Shown in pieces: positions 39,949-47,864 of a DNA stretch of 64,000 bases. Source of the DNA: AC-32 sp963719275 (GTDB lineage Bacteria; Actinomycetota; Thermoleophilia; Gaiellales; Gaiellaceae); NCBI GenBank assembly GCA_963719275.1, contig CAVRBT010000010.1, positions 434,001 to 498,000 on the forward strand, written 5' to 3'. Position numbers and translations under genes: made by a program. Below the pieces are notes generated by a model that worked only from the letters and a program-made list of their open reading frames with translations, did no database searches and was not told the origin of the DNA. Every line of letters begins with the position of its first letter. Positions within the stretch are counted from its first letter, which is position 1.

Positions 39949-40652
39949 CAGTGGAGGACTTCAGCGAGCCGATCCTCGCCGGCGAGGGCGCGAGTGATTA
40001 CGAGCGCTACCTGCGCACCGACGAGCTGCTCGGGTTGCAGAAGACACCCGCGGAGCAGGTGCACCGTGACGAGCTGCTCTTCCAGACCGTTCACCAGGCC
40101 TCCGAGCTCTGGCTGCAGCTCGCCTGGAGCGAAGCCGAGGAGGCGACCCGCCTGATCGAGGCCGGCGAGCTGCAAGCGGCCGAGCGCCTGCTGCGCCGGG
40201 CGCACCTCTGCCTCGACTACGTGATCGGCCAGCTGGAGATGCTGGAGGCGCTCTCCCCCTGGGAGTACCAGGCGATCCGCAAGGTGCTCGGACACGGGAG
40301 CGGCTTCGACTCGCCCGGCTTCCGCGAGATCCGGCGGGTGACCCCGCCGCTCGGGCAGGCCTTCCAGGCCCGCCTGCGCGAGGCCGGCCTGAACGTGGTC
40401 GAGCTCTACCGGCAGGGAAGAGCACAGGAAGACCTCTACCAGCTGGGCGAGCTCCTGATCGGCTGGGACGAGCGGATCAGCCTCTGGCGGATGCGCCACT
40501 ACCTGGTGGTGGCGCGGGTGATCGGCGATTCGGTGGTGGGCACGCAGGGCACGCCGGTCGAGCTGCTCGGTGGGCTGATCAAGCAGCGCTTCTACCCCGA
40601 GCTCTGGCAGGCCCGCAACCGCTTGACCGCGCTGGCCAACGAGGAGGGCTGA
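39945..40652 (+). CDS. kynA: Tryptophan 2,3-dioxygenase
   Basis: 235 aa from GTG 39945, overlapping the VOC stop (GTGA); GTG 39951 is possible. Heme enzyme that opens the tryptophan indole ring to N-formylkynurenine. YERYLRTDELLGLQK, RDELLFQTVHQASELWLQ with the axial-region His, VLGHGSGFDSPGFREI and RMRHYLVVARVIGDSVVGTQ match the family. Shorter than the usual ~280 aa. No formamidase or kynureninase gene is visible nearby; the adjacent M20 hydrolase could process a product. Confidence 0.9.
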   Translation: MTVEDFSEPILAGEGASDYERYLRTDELLGLQKTPAEQVHRDELLFQTVHQASELWLQLAWSEAEEATRLIEAGELQAAERLLRRAHLCLDYVIGQLEMLEALSPWEYQAIRKVLGHGSGFDSPGFREIRRVTPPLGQAFQARLREAGLNVVELYRQGRAQEDLYQLGELLIGWDERISLWRMRHYLVVARVIGDSVVGTQGTPVELLGGLIKQRFYPELWQARNRLTALANEEG

Positions 40653-40680
40653 CTCGCTCCGGGACGAGGTCACACGGCTC

Positions 40681-41946
40681 CTGCAGGAGCTGATCCGGCT
40701 CGACACCGTCAACCCGCCCGGGAATGAGACGCAGGCCGCACAGCTGCTCAGCGAGTACCTCGGCGAGAGCGGCGTCGAGAGCGAGCTCTACGCGCGGGTG
40801 CCCGAACGGGCGAACCTCGTCGCGCGCCTGCCCGGGAGCGGCGGCGGACACAGCCTGCTGCTGCTCTCCCACACCGACACGGTGGTCGCGGACCCGGTCG
40901 AGTGGCAGGTCGACCCCTGGTCGGGCGAGGTGCGCGACGGTGAGCTATGGGGCCGCGGCGCACTCGACATGAAAGGCCATGTCGCGGTCGCGGCGGTCGC
41001 CATGGCGTCCCTGGCGCGGGAGGGCTTCGAGCCGGCCGGCGACCTCGTGTTCGCGGCGTGCGCAGACGAGGAGGTCGGCGACGGCTTCGGCCTGCAGTGG
41101 CTCTGCGAGCAGCACCCCGACGTCGTGCGCACCGACTTCGCGCTGAACGAGGGCGCGGGCGAGCGCATGGAGCTGTTCGGCCGCACCTTCTACATCTGCT
41201 CGGCCGCCGAGAAGATGAGCTCGCCGTTTCGCCTCGTCGTGCACGGGCGCGCCGGCCACGCGTCGGTGCCGGGGATCGCCGACAACGCGCTGATCAAGGC
41301 GGCGGCGCTGATCGAGCGGCTCGCCGCGTATGAGCCGGAGCTCCAGCTCGGGCCCGAGACCGAGGCGATGATCGAGGCCGTCGCCGGACAGCCCCTCGCG
41401 GCGCACGAGGCGCTGGAGCTCGCCCGCACGGCCGACGAGGCCGCCGCGGAGCTACTGGAGCCGCTGCTCTCGCTCACGCTCTCGCCGACGATCATCAGCG
41501 CCTCCGAGCGGCGGAACGTGATCCCGCACCTCTGCCGGGTGGACGTCGACTGCCGCCTGCTGCCCGGCCAGACGCAGGCAGACGTCGAGCCCGTCCTCCG
41601 CGAGGTGCTGGGCGAGGGCGACTTCGAGCTCGAGTGGATCGAGGGCCACGGGGGCACGCGCAGCGAGCTGGGAACCCCGCTCTGGGACGCGATCGAGAGC
41701 TTCGTCGCGAAGGTCGAGCCCGAGGCGACCGTCCTGCCGGTCTGCGTGGCCGGGTTCACCGACAGCCACTGGGTGCGCAAAGCGTTTGGCACCGTCGCGT
41801 ACGGCTTCTTCCCGATGAAGGCGATGGATCCGCAGCTGGCCTCGCGGTTGATCCACTCCGCCGACGAGCGCATCGCGGTCGACGACCTCGAGCTCGCGGT
41901 CGACTGCTTCCGTCACGCAGCCGTCGAGGTGACGGGCGGAAGCTAG
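40681..41946 (+). CDS. M20 family metallohydrolase (ArgE/DapE-like); start codon unclear
   Basis: M20 deacylase. Zinc site: LLSHTDTV (His, Asp), WGRGALDMKGHVA (bridging Asp), DEEVGDGFG (catalytic Glu pair), a dimerisation domain with LVVHGRAGHAS, and a C-terminal region GFTDSHWVRK. The conserved N-terminus LLQELIRLDTVNPPGNE is encoded from about 40678, but the frame has no ATG, GTG or TTG between the stop at 40624 and GTG 40798, which would delete that block. I mark CTG 40681 as a provisional start; homology suggests initiation near 40657. It follows kynA with an AGGAGGG at 40642-40648. Confidence 0.85.
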   Translation: MQELIRLDTVNPPGNETQAAQLLSEYLGESGVESELYARVPERANLVARLPGSGGGHSLLLLSHTDTVVADPVEWQVDPWSGEVRDGELWGRGALDMKGHVAVAAVAMASLAREGFEPAGDLVFAACADEEVGDGFGLQWLCEQHPDVVRTDFALNEGAGERMELFGRTFYICSAAEKMSSPFRLVVHGRAGHASVPGIADNALIKAAALIERLAAYEPELQLGPETEAMIEAVAGQPLAAHEALELARTADEAAAELLEPLLSLTLSPTIISASERRNVIPHLCRVDVDCRLLPGQTQADVEPVLREVLGEGDFELEWIEGHGGTRSELGTPLWDAIESFVAKVEPEATVLPVCVAGFTDSHWVRKAFGTVAYGFFPMKAMDPQLASRLIHSADERIAVDDLELAVDCFRHAAVEVTGGS

Positions 41947-41949
41947 GCT
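41944..41949 (+). promoter_or_regulatory. -10 hexamer, probable leaderless promoter
   Basis: TAGGCT overlaps the stop codon of the M20 gene and ends 7 nt before the ATG at 41957 of the DUF1385 gene. Confidence 0.45.
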
Positions 41950-41956
41950 CTCCGCG

Positions 41957-42754
41957 ATGGAGGACAAGATTCGCCTCGGCGGGATGGCGCTCGTGAACGG
42001 CGTGCTCGTGCACGGGCCGCATTCGTGGGCCTGCGCCGCCCGAACCGCCGACGGCGAGCTGAAGGTCGCCGCCGGGTACAAGCGCTTCCGCGCGGCGGAG
42101 GTCACCAACCCGCTGCTGCGCGGACCGGCCCGCATTGCGGAGGTCTTCTCGCTCCTGCCGCAGGTTCGGCGCGGGTTGCCCGAGGCGAGGCTGCCGTTCC
42201 AGCGGCCGCAGGTGCTCGCGGCGATGGCCGGCACGGCGGTCGCGGTGAAGGCCGTCAAGGAGTCGCCGCGCCTGACCCCGCTCGCGCGGGAGCTCCTCGG
42301 CGGGGTGCTCTCGCTGGCCCCGGCCGCCCTCGCGTTGCGCAACCACGACCTGGCTGCCTACCACGGCGCCGAGCACATCTCGATCGGGACGTACGAGCAC
42401 GACGAGCCGCGGGCGCGTGAGCACGAGCGCTGCGGCTCACACCTGATCGGCCCGCTGGTCGCGACCTCGGCGATCGGGGCGACCCTGGCGGCGAAAGCGC
42501 CGCCGCACCTGCGCAGCCCCGCGCGGCTGGCCGCCCAGCTTGGTGCGCTCGCGGCCTCGACTGAGATCTTCGGCTGGATGACGCGCAATCCCGAGAACCC
42601 GCTCTCGCGCGCGCTCGCGTGGCCGGGCCACGAGCTCCAGCACCGGCTCGCGACTGCCGAGCCGACGCCTGCGCAGCTCGAGGTCGCCGAGGCCGCTCTC
42701 GCCGCGTGCCTCCAGCTCGAGCGGGAAGCAGATGCAGCAGCGGACGGTCACTAG
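41957..42754 (+). CDS. DUF1385 family membrane protein (YqhQ-like)
   Basis: 265 aa. IRLGGMALVNGVLVHGPHSW at the N-terminus, RNHDLAAYHGAEHISIGTYE with the conserved YHGAEH, HERCGSHLIGPLVA, and PGHELQHRLATAEPTPAQLE at the C-terminus are the DUF1385 hallmarks. Hydrophobic helices lie about 90-112 and 155-175, with conserved His residues that could bind metal. The function is unknown. It overlaps pncB by 23 bp in another frame. Confidence 0.88.
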   Translation: MEDKIRLGGMALVNGVLVHGPHSWACAARTADGELKVAAGYKRFRAAEVTNPLLRGPARIAEVFSLLPQVRRGLPEARLPFQRPQVLAAMAGTAVAVKAVKESPRLTPLARELLGGVLSLAPAALALRNHDLAAYHGAEHISIGTYEHDEPRAREHERCGSHLIGPLVATSAIGATLAAKAPPHLRSPARLAAQLGALAASTEIFGWMTRNPENPLSRALAWPGHELQHRLATAEPTPAQLEVAEAALAACLQLEREADAAADGH

Positions 42755-43814
42755 GCGCCTCCCGCCCGAGATCTTCGACCTCCCGGTCGAGAAGATGCGG
42801 GAGGGCTACTACACCGACGCCTACTTCAACCACACGCGCCAGATGCTGACGCGCGACGAGCGGCACCCGCGCGTCGTGATGCAGGTGTTCCAGAAGCACG
42901 ACTCGTTCCTCGGCGGCATCGACGAGGCGATCGCGGTGCTCAAGCTCTGCGCGGACGACTGGGAGGACCTGACCGTCCACGCGCTGTACGACGGCGACGA
43001 GATCGCGCCGTACGAGCCCGTGCTCCGGATCGAGGGCGACTACGCCGGCTTCGCCCACCTGGAGACGGTGTACCTCGGCGTCCTTGCGCGGCGGACGCTG
43101 ATCACCTCGAACGTCGTGCGGGTGCTCGAGGCCGCAAACCGGAAGCCGATCATCTTCATGCCCGCGCGGCACGACCACCACCGGGTGCAGACCGGCGACG
43201 GCTACGCCGCGTACGTCGCGGGCAAGGTCGTCGGCACCGAGATCGGCGTCACCTCCGATGCCCAGGCGTCTTGGTGGGGCGGTCGCGGGATCGGCACGGT
43301 GCCGCACGCGCTGATTGCGGCCTACGGCGGCAACACCGTGCTCGCGGCGACGAAGTTCATCGAGAACGTCGATTCCGACATCCACGTCACGGTGCTCGTC
43401 GACTTCGAGAACGACTCCGTAGGCACTGCGCTCGAGGTTGCCCGAGCGCTCGGGCGGCGGCTCTGGGGCGTCCGGCTGGACACGTCCGGCCAGCTCGTCG
43501 ACCGCTCGCTCTGGGGCGAGATGGGCGACTTCGACCCGCGCGGCGTCAACGAGCAGCTGGTGCGGAAGGTGCGGGACGCGCTCGACCGCGACGGCTTCGA
43601 GCACGTGAAGATCGTCGTCTCGGGCGGCTTCACCGCCGAGCGGATCCGCGCCTTCGAGGAGCGCGGCGTGCCCGTCGACTCCTACGGCGTCGGCTCGGCG
43701 CTGATCCGCGGCGAGAACGACTTCACGGCCGACATCGTGATGACCGACGGTCGCCCGTCGGCGAAGATCGGCCGCCGCTACCGCGAGAACCCGCGGCTCG
43801 GGCTCGTCGAGTGA
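42732..43814 (+). CDS. pncB: Nicotinate phosphoribosyltransferase
   Basis: 360 aa. Converts nicotinate and PRPP to nicotinate mononucleotide in NAD salvage. REGYYTDAYFNHTRQML, PVLRIEGDYAGFAHLETVYLG, the active-site FMPARHDHHRVQTGDGYAAY, GTVPHALIAAYGGNT, VRLDTSGQL and VSGGFTAERIRAFEE with SYGVGSALI form the type II PRTase barrel; the RxDH region holds the phosphorylated His. It is shorter than the ~400-residue PncB of enterobacteria and resembles actinobacterial quinolinate/nicotinate PRTase-like enzymes. Confidence 0.9.
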   Translation: MQQRTVTRRLPPEIFDLPVEKMREGYYTDAYFNHTRQMLTRDERHPRVVMQVFQKHDSFLGGIDEAIAVLKLCADDWEDLTVHALYDGDEIAPYEPVLRIEGDYAGFAHLETVYLGVLARRTLITSNVVRVLEAANRKPIIFMPARHDHHRVQTGDGYAAYVAGKVVGTEIGVTSDAQASWWGGRGIGTVPHALIAAYGGNTVLAATKFIENVDSDIHVTVLVDFENDSVGTALEVARALGRRLWGVRLDTSGQLVDRSLWGEMGDFDPRGVNEQLVRKVRDALDRDGFEHVKIVVSGGFTAERIRAFEERGVPVDSYGVGSALIRGENDFTADIVMTDGRPSAKIGRRYRENPRLGLVE

Positions 43815-43833
43815 CGGTGCGGGTTCGCCCGCT

Positions 43834-44868
43834 CTAGCTGCGGGCCATCGCCGCGATCCCGGGCCAGCTCTCGATCGGGTCGGTCGAGCGCACGATGCGC
43901 ATGCCCGCTTCCGCGAAGCGCGCGAAGGCGGCGTCGGCCTCGTCCGTGTAGTCGGCGACCCCGGGCACGACCACCGGCGACATGCAGTCCTCGAGCAGGT
44001 AGACCTTCTGCGCCAGTTCTCGCTCGACGAGCGCGGGTGAGCGCAGGAGGTCGTCGATCGTCCACGCGACGCAGTGGCTTTTCGCCTGGCCGGCGATGAC
44101 GACGGCGTCGAACCCGAGCAGCTTCTCTATGAGCTCTACGTTCTGTTCGCCCAGCCGGTCACCGTCAGGTCCTTCCGTCACCTCGGGGCCGAGCACGGAG
44201 TAGTGCTCGGTCAGGGGCAGCGTTCCCTTGACCCGTACGTCCGGCTGCGAGCTGCGCGCGACCGTGTGGAAGAAGATCGCCTCCTCGACCGCGGGCACGA
44301 GCGCGTGTCCGATGCCGCCGAGCATCGCGTGGTAGGGCCAGATGGTGAGCCGGTACTTGCCGCTCGCCTCCAGTGCCCGCGTGTAGTGGATCAGGTGACG
44401 GTGCGCGTAGTCGGGGTCGAGCCCCAGCGTCTCGGCGACCGCCGGATCGACCTGCCAGCGCCCCGCCGCCACGTCGTCTGCTGAGACGAGCGTGTAGGGC
44501 TCCGGGTGGTTCCCGTCCTCGTCGACGAGCCAGAGCGGGTGGAAGACCTGCATCGCCTGGTGGGTGTCGAGCGTCGGCACGATCTGGGTGATCGCGTCGA
44601 GATTCCGGTAGACGAACTCGCAGAGGCGGCGGTTGTCGTCGATCGCGCCCGTACCGGAGCGGCCTGCGACGAACAGCTCGAAGGCGGGGATGCAGAACGT
44701 GTTCTGGACGTCGACGGCGACCAGGCAGATCCGCATCGCGTCCTCCGCTGCCGGCCGCAGGCCGTTCTCCGCGGCCCACAGCTCGGCCTCCCGCGCGCGG
44801 TCGTCATAGGACACTCGCCAGACCTCGCCGACCGCCTGCGGATCGAAATGTGGAGGAATCGGCAGCAC
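43834..44868 (-). CDS. Isochorismatase-fold cysteine hydrolase, nicotinamidase-like
   Basis: 344 aa from GTG 44868. Isochorismatase fold: catalytic Asp in LVAVDVQNTFCIPAFEL, nicotinamidase-style metal ligands in PTLDTHQAMQVFHPLW (D, H, H), and catalytic Cys in IAGQAKSHCVAWTIDDLL. It is much longer than the ~200-aa PncA, with an insert between the metal site and the Cys. It faces pncB tail to tail (19 bp apart), so a nicotinamidase role feeding nicotinate to PncB is a good inference, not proven. Confidence 0.8.
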   Translation of the reverse strand: MLPIPPHFDPQAVGEVWRVSYDDRAREAELWAAENGLRPAAEDAMRICLVAVDVQNTFCIPAFELFVAGRSGTGAIDDNRRLCEFVYRNLDAITQIVPTLDTHQAMQVFHPLWLVDEDGNHPEPYTLVSADDVAAGRWQVDPAVAETLGLDPDYAHRHLIHYTRALEASGKYRLTIWPYHAMLGGIGHALVPAVEEAIFFHTVARSSQPDVRVKGTLPLTEHYSVLGPEVTEGPDGDRLGEQNVELIEKLLGFDAVVIAGQAKSHCVAWTIDDLLRSPALVERELAQKVYLLEDCMSPVVVPGVADYTDEADAAFARFAEAGMRIVRSTDPIESWPGIAAMARS

Positions 44869-44949
44869 AGCAGGCCAGTCTAGAGAGGCGCCTCGGACCG
44901 ACAGCACGGTTGACTCTCGGCCTGAACGCGGCGATAACGAGAAGAGGGC

Positions 44950-46458
44950 ATGGGCGACTGGTTGGTGTTCTTCCGCGACGGGATCGCGGCGTGGCTGCCG
45001 CTGTTCTTCGCGGTCCTGCTCGTGCTGATGGTCTACATCCTCTGGCGCACGCTGCAAGTGATGCCGCGCGTGAAGGCGGCGAAGACGATCACCTCGGACT
45101 CGAACGTCACCTGGGACGACGTCGCCGGGCTGGACGAGGCGAAGGAGGAACTGCACGAGGTCGTCGACTTCCTGCGCGACCCGGTCCGCTTCGGCCGCCT
45201 GGGCGCGCGGGTGCCGAAAGGGATCCTGCTCTACGGCCCGCCCGGAACCGGCAAGACGCTGCTCGCGAAGGCGATCGCGAGCGAGGCGGGAGCGCGTTTC
45301 TATGCCCAGAGCGCCTCGGCCTTCGTCGAGATGTTTGCGGGCCTCGGCGCGGCGCGGATCCGCAAGCTGTTCGAGGAGGCGCGCAAGAACACGCCTGCGA
45401 TCGTCTTCATCGACGAGCTCGACGCTGTCGGCGCGCAGCGCACCGGGCACGGCTTCTCCCGCGAGCAGGACCAGACCCTCAACCAGCTGCTCGTCGAGCT
45501 CGACGGCTTCGAGGCGCGCGACCAGGTGATCGTCATGGGCGCCTCCAACCGTCTCCAGGATCTCGACGCAGCGCTGTTGCGGCCGGGGCGCTTCGACCGG
45601 CAGGTGCTGGTCGCCGCGCCCGACCTCGCCGGCCGCGAACAGATTCTCCGCGTCCACACGCGCGGCAAGCCGCTCGCCGATGACGTCGACCTGAGATCGA
45701 TCGCGCGCCAGACCGCGGGGCTGACCGGCGCAGAGCTCGAGAACATCTCGAACGAGGCCGCGATCTTCGCGGGCCGGCTCGACCACGACGAGATCACGGG
45801 CTCCGACTTCGAGGACGCGATGGAGCGCGTCGTCGCGGGCCTCCAGCAGCGGAAGGTCGTGAGCGAGAAGGAGCGGCGGATCCTCGCCTACCACGAGGCC
45901 GGCCACGCGGTGCTGTCGCACCTGACCGGTGACCTGCTCCCGGTGCACAAGGTGACGATCGTCTCGCGCGGCCAGGCGCTCGGGTACACGCTCAACCTCC
46001 CGACCGAGGAGCGCTACCTCCACACCGCGGAGGAGTTCACAGACCTCCTGAAGATCTACCTCGCCGGACGTGCCGCCGAGCAGATCGTCTTCGGCCGCGT
46101 GACCAACGGCGCTGCGAACGATCTCGAGCGGGCGACCGAGGTGGCGCGCGCGATGGTCTTCGAGTACGGCATGTCCAACGCCTCGGCCTCGCGGACGATG
46201 CGCGCCGACAACTACGCCCTCTCCGAGGAGACGAAGAAGCTGCGCGACCAGGAGCAGGCGCGGCTCACCGACGAGGCCTACGCCGAGGCGATCCGCCTGC
46301 TGCAGAAGCACCGGCCGGCGCTCGACCGGATCGCGACGGCGCTGCTCGAGAAGGAAACGCTGCAGAAGGACGAGCTCGACGCGCTACTCGTTGGCGTCGA
46401 GCCCGAACTGCGGTCCGCCGAAACGGTCGGGACAGTTCGGGTCGTTGCGGCGGAGTGA
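44950..46458 (+). CDS. ftsH: FtsH-family AAA+ zinc metalloprotease, short form
   Basis: 502 aa. One TM helix (about 14-35) leads straight into the AAA+ domain (Walker A from G96 GPPGTGKT, AIVFIDELDAVG, second region of homology LLRPGRFDRQVLV), then the peptidase domain with zinc site HEAGH at 315-319 and the third ligand Asp in NGAANDLERAT. Usual FtsH has two TM helices and an ~70-aa extracytoplasmic domain; here these are missing. It should still degrade membrane and cytosolic proteins, but with altered substrate gating. Confidence 0.93.
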   Translation: MGDWLVFFRDGIAAWLPLFFAVLLVLMVYILWRTLQVMPRVKAAKTITSDSNVTWDDVAGLDEAKEELHEVVDFLRDPVRFGRLGARVPKGILLYGPPGTGKTLLAKAIASEAGARFYAQSASAFVEMFAGLGAARIRKLFEEARKNTPAIVFIDELDAVGAQRTGHGFSREQDQTLNQLLVELDGFEARDQVIVMGASNRLQDLDAALLRPGRFDRQVLVAAPDLAGREQILRVHTRGKPLADDVDLRSIARQTAGLTGAELENISNEAAIFAGRLDHDEITGSDFEDAMERVVAGLQQRKVVSEKERRILAYHEAGHAVLSHLTGDLLPVHKVTIVSRGQALGYTLNLPTEERYLHTAEEFTDLLKIYLAGRAAEQIVFGRVTNGAANDLERATEVARAMVFEYGMSNASASRTMRADNYALSEETKKLRDQEQARLTDEAYAEAIRLLQKHRPALDRIATALLEKETLQKDELDALLVGVEPELRSAETVGTVRVVAAE

Positions 46459-46465
46459 CGCGGGA

Positions 46466-46527
46466 TTAGCCGGACGCACGGGCAAAGCCCGCAGGTCCTC
46501 TTAGACGGCACCGCAAGCGGTGCCTCG
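46466..46527 (-). repeat. Family B REP-like element, copy 5 (reverse)
   Basis: On the minus strand: GAGGCACCGCTTGCGGTGCC with a perfect first stem GGCACCGC/GCGGTGCC, then AGAGGACCTG, second stem GCGGGC-TTT-GCCCGT, and GCGTCCGGCTAA. Starts 7 bp after the ftsH stop. The A-T pair in the first stem replaces a G-C pair of other copies. Confidence 0.85.
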
Positions 46528-46583
46528 GTGGAAACGGTGGCACCGTCCGCGTAGTCTCGGCCGACTAGTAGCATCGCGGCGGC

Positions 46584-46988
46584 GTGGAGCCGCACGGCAT
46601 TCATCATCTCGGCGTCGCCGTCGACGACCTCGACAGCGCGCTCGCGACCTACGAGCGGCTCTTCGGGGCCGAGCTCGAGCAGCGCGAGACCGTCGAGGAG
46701 CAGGGCGTCGAGGCGGCATCGCTGCGCATCGGTTCCGACCGGGTCGAGCTGCTGGCCGCGCTCGGCGAGGACACGCCGGTCGGCAAGTTCCTCTCGAAGC
46801 GCGGTCCCGGGATGCACCACGTCGCCTACGAGGTCGACGACGTCGGCGCCGCCCTCGACGAGCTCGCCGCCGAAGGAGCCGAGCTGATCGACGCGCGGCC
46901 GCGACGCGGGCTCTTCGGGCTGCAGGTCGCGTTCGTCCACCCGGACGCCGTCCACGGCGTGCTCGCGGAGATTGTCAGCGTTGGCTGA
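46584..46988 (+). CDS. mce: Methylmalonyl-CoA epimerase
   Basis: 134 aa from GTG 46584. VOC-fold epimerase: IHHLGVAVDDLDSALATYE with metal His, RETVEEQGVEAASLRIGSD, GPGMHHVAYEVDDV with the second His, LIDARPRRG and VLAEIVSV with the ligand Glu. Length and RP-RRGxxG block match methylmalonyl-CoA epimerase, which links propionyl-CoA metabolism to succinyl-CoA. The mutase is not in the window. Confidence 0.9.
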   Translation: MEPHGIHHLGVAVDDLDSALATYERLFGAELEQRETVEEQGVEAASLRIGSDRVELLAALGEDTPVGKFLSKRGPGMHHVAYEVDDVGAALDELAAEGAELIDARPRRGLFGLQVAFVHPDAVHGVLAEIVSVG

Positions 46989-47208
46989 GGAGCGCGTCCG
47001 TGTCGAGATCGGGTTCGACGGCGGCCAGATCATGGGCGCCAACGTCGAGCTGAAGGCTGCCGACGAGCTCGAGCGCGTCCTCGGGGACGGGCGAAACGGC
47101 GCGTTCGCGCTCGAGGCGGAGGACGGCCGCTACACGGTCTCGCTGCAGCGAGTCGTGTACGTGAAGCGGTTCTCGCGCGAAGGTCGCGTCGGGTTCAGCG
47201 GACCCTGA
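46981..47208 (+). CDS. Small protein of unknown function (weakly DUF3107-like)
   Basis: 75 aa from TTG 46981 (TTG 46972 also in frame), overlapping the epimerase by 8 bp. It reads VRVEIGFDGGQIMGANVELK, then FALEAEDGRYTVSLQRVVYV and RVGFSGP. The beta-rich pattern and the VxYV plus C-terminal VGF remotely recall DUF3107 proteins, but I am not confident. Translationally coupled to mce. Confidence 0.6.
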   Translation: MAEERVRVEIGFDGGQIMGANVELKAADELERVLGDGRNGAFALEAEDGRYTVSLQRVVYVKRFSREGRVGFSGP

Positions 47209-47213
47209 ATACT

Positions 47214-47242
47214 CCCCGCGTTAGACGTCTGAGCGCGCGGGG
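47214..47242 (+). other. Inverted repeat before the ECF sigma factor gene
   Basis: CCCCGCG at 47214-47220 pairs with CGCGGGG at 47236-47242 across a 15-nt loop containing TTAGACGTCTGAG, itself partly palindromic. No T-run follows. It may end the mce transcript, or be an operator or leader structure for the sigma gene that starts 13 bp later. Confidence 0.5.
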
Positions 47243-47254
47243 CAAGGTCAACCA

Positions 47255-47821
47255 GTGAGCTCGAGTGCCGCGGCACGGAGCAGCACGGAGGATCTGAAGC
47301 GTCTCGTCGAGCACGCCCAGCAAGGCGACCGCGAGGCGCTCGAGGCGCTCTACCTGCTCCATTTCGACCGCATCTACAGCTACCTGCACATGAGCGTCGG
47401 CAACCGGCACGACGCCGAAGACCTGACGACGCAGACCTTCCTGAAGATGCTCGAGGCGATCGGGCACTTTCGCTGGCGGTCGGCGCCGTTCTCTGCCTGG
47501 CTCTTTCGGATCGCGCACAACCTCGCGATGGACCACTTCCGTGCGTCGCGGCGCTGGCAGCCGGAGGAGGAGGTGCCCGAGCTCGAGGGTGCCGAGGAGT
47601 CCTCGGCGGAGGACGCCGCGCTGCAGTCGATCGGTCGGCGCAGCATGCTCGAGCTGATCGAGGACCTCTCGCTCGAGCAGCAGCAGGTGCTGATGCTGAA
47701 GTTCCTGTTCAACTTCTCGAACGGCGAGGCCGGCACCGTGCTGGGCAAGTCCGAGGGCGCCGTCAAGTCGCTCCAGCATCGCGCTCTCGCGTCACTACAG
47801 AAGCAGCTCTCGCAAGACTGA
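47255..47821 (+). CDS. ECF-type RNA polymerase sigma factor
   Basis: 188 aa from GTG 47255. Sigma region 2 (LVEHAQQGDREALEALYLLH, GNRHDAEDLTTQTFLKMLEA, FSAWLFRIAHNLAMDHFRAS) and region 4 (LEDLSLEQQQVLMLKFLFNF, KSEGAVKSLQHRALASLQKQ); region 3 is absent, as in ECF factors. No anti-sigma gene is adjacent; the next gene is a GTPase. The target promoters and control are unknown. Confidence 0.92.
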   Translation: MSSSAAARSSTEDLKRLVEHAQQGDREALEALYLLHFDRIYSYLHMSVGNRHDAEDLTTQTFLKMLEAIGHFRWRSAPFSAWLFRIAHNLAMDHFRASRRWQPEEEVPELEGAEESSAEDAALQSIGRRSMLELIEDLSLEQQQVLMLKFLFNFSNGEAGTVLGKSEGAVKSLQHRALASLQKQLSQD

Positions 47822-47864
47822 GTCCTCCTCCGGCAATGGACGCCCATCACCGGAGGGAGGACCA

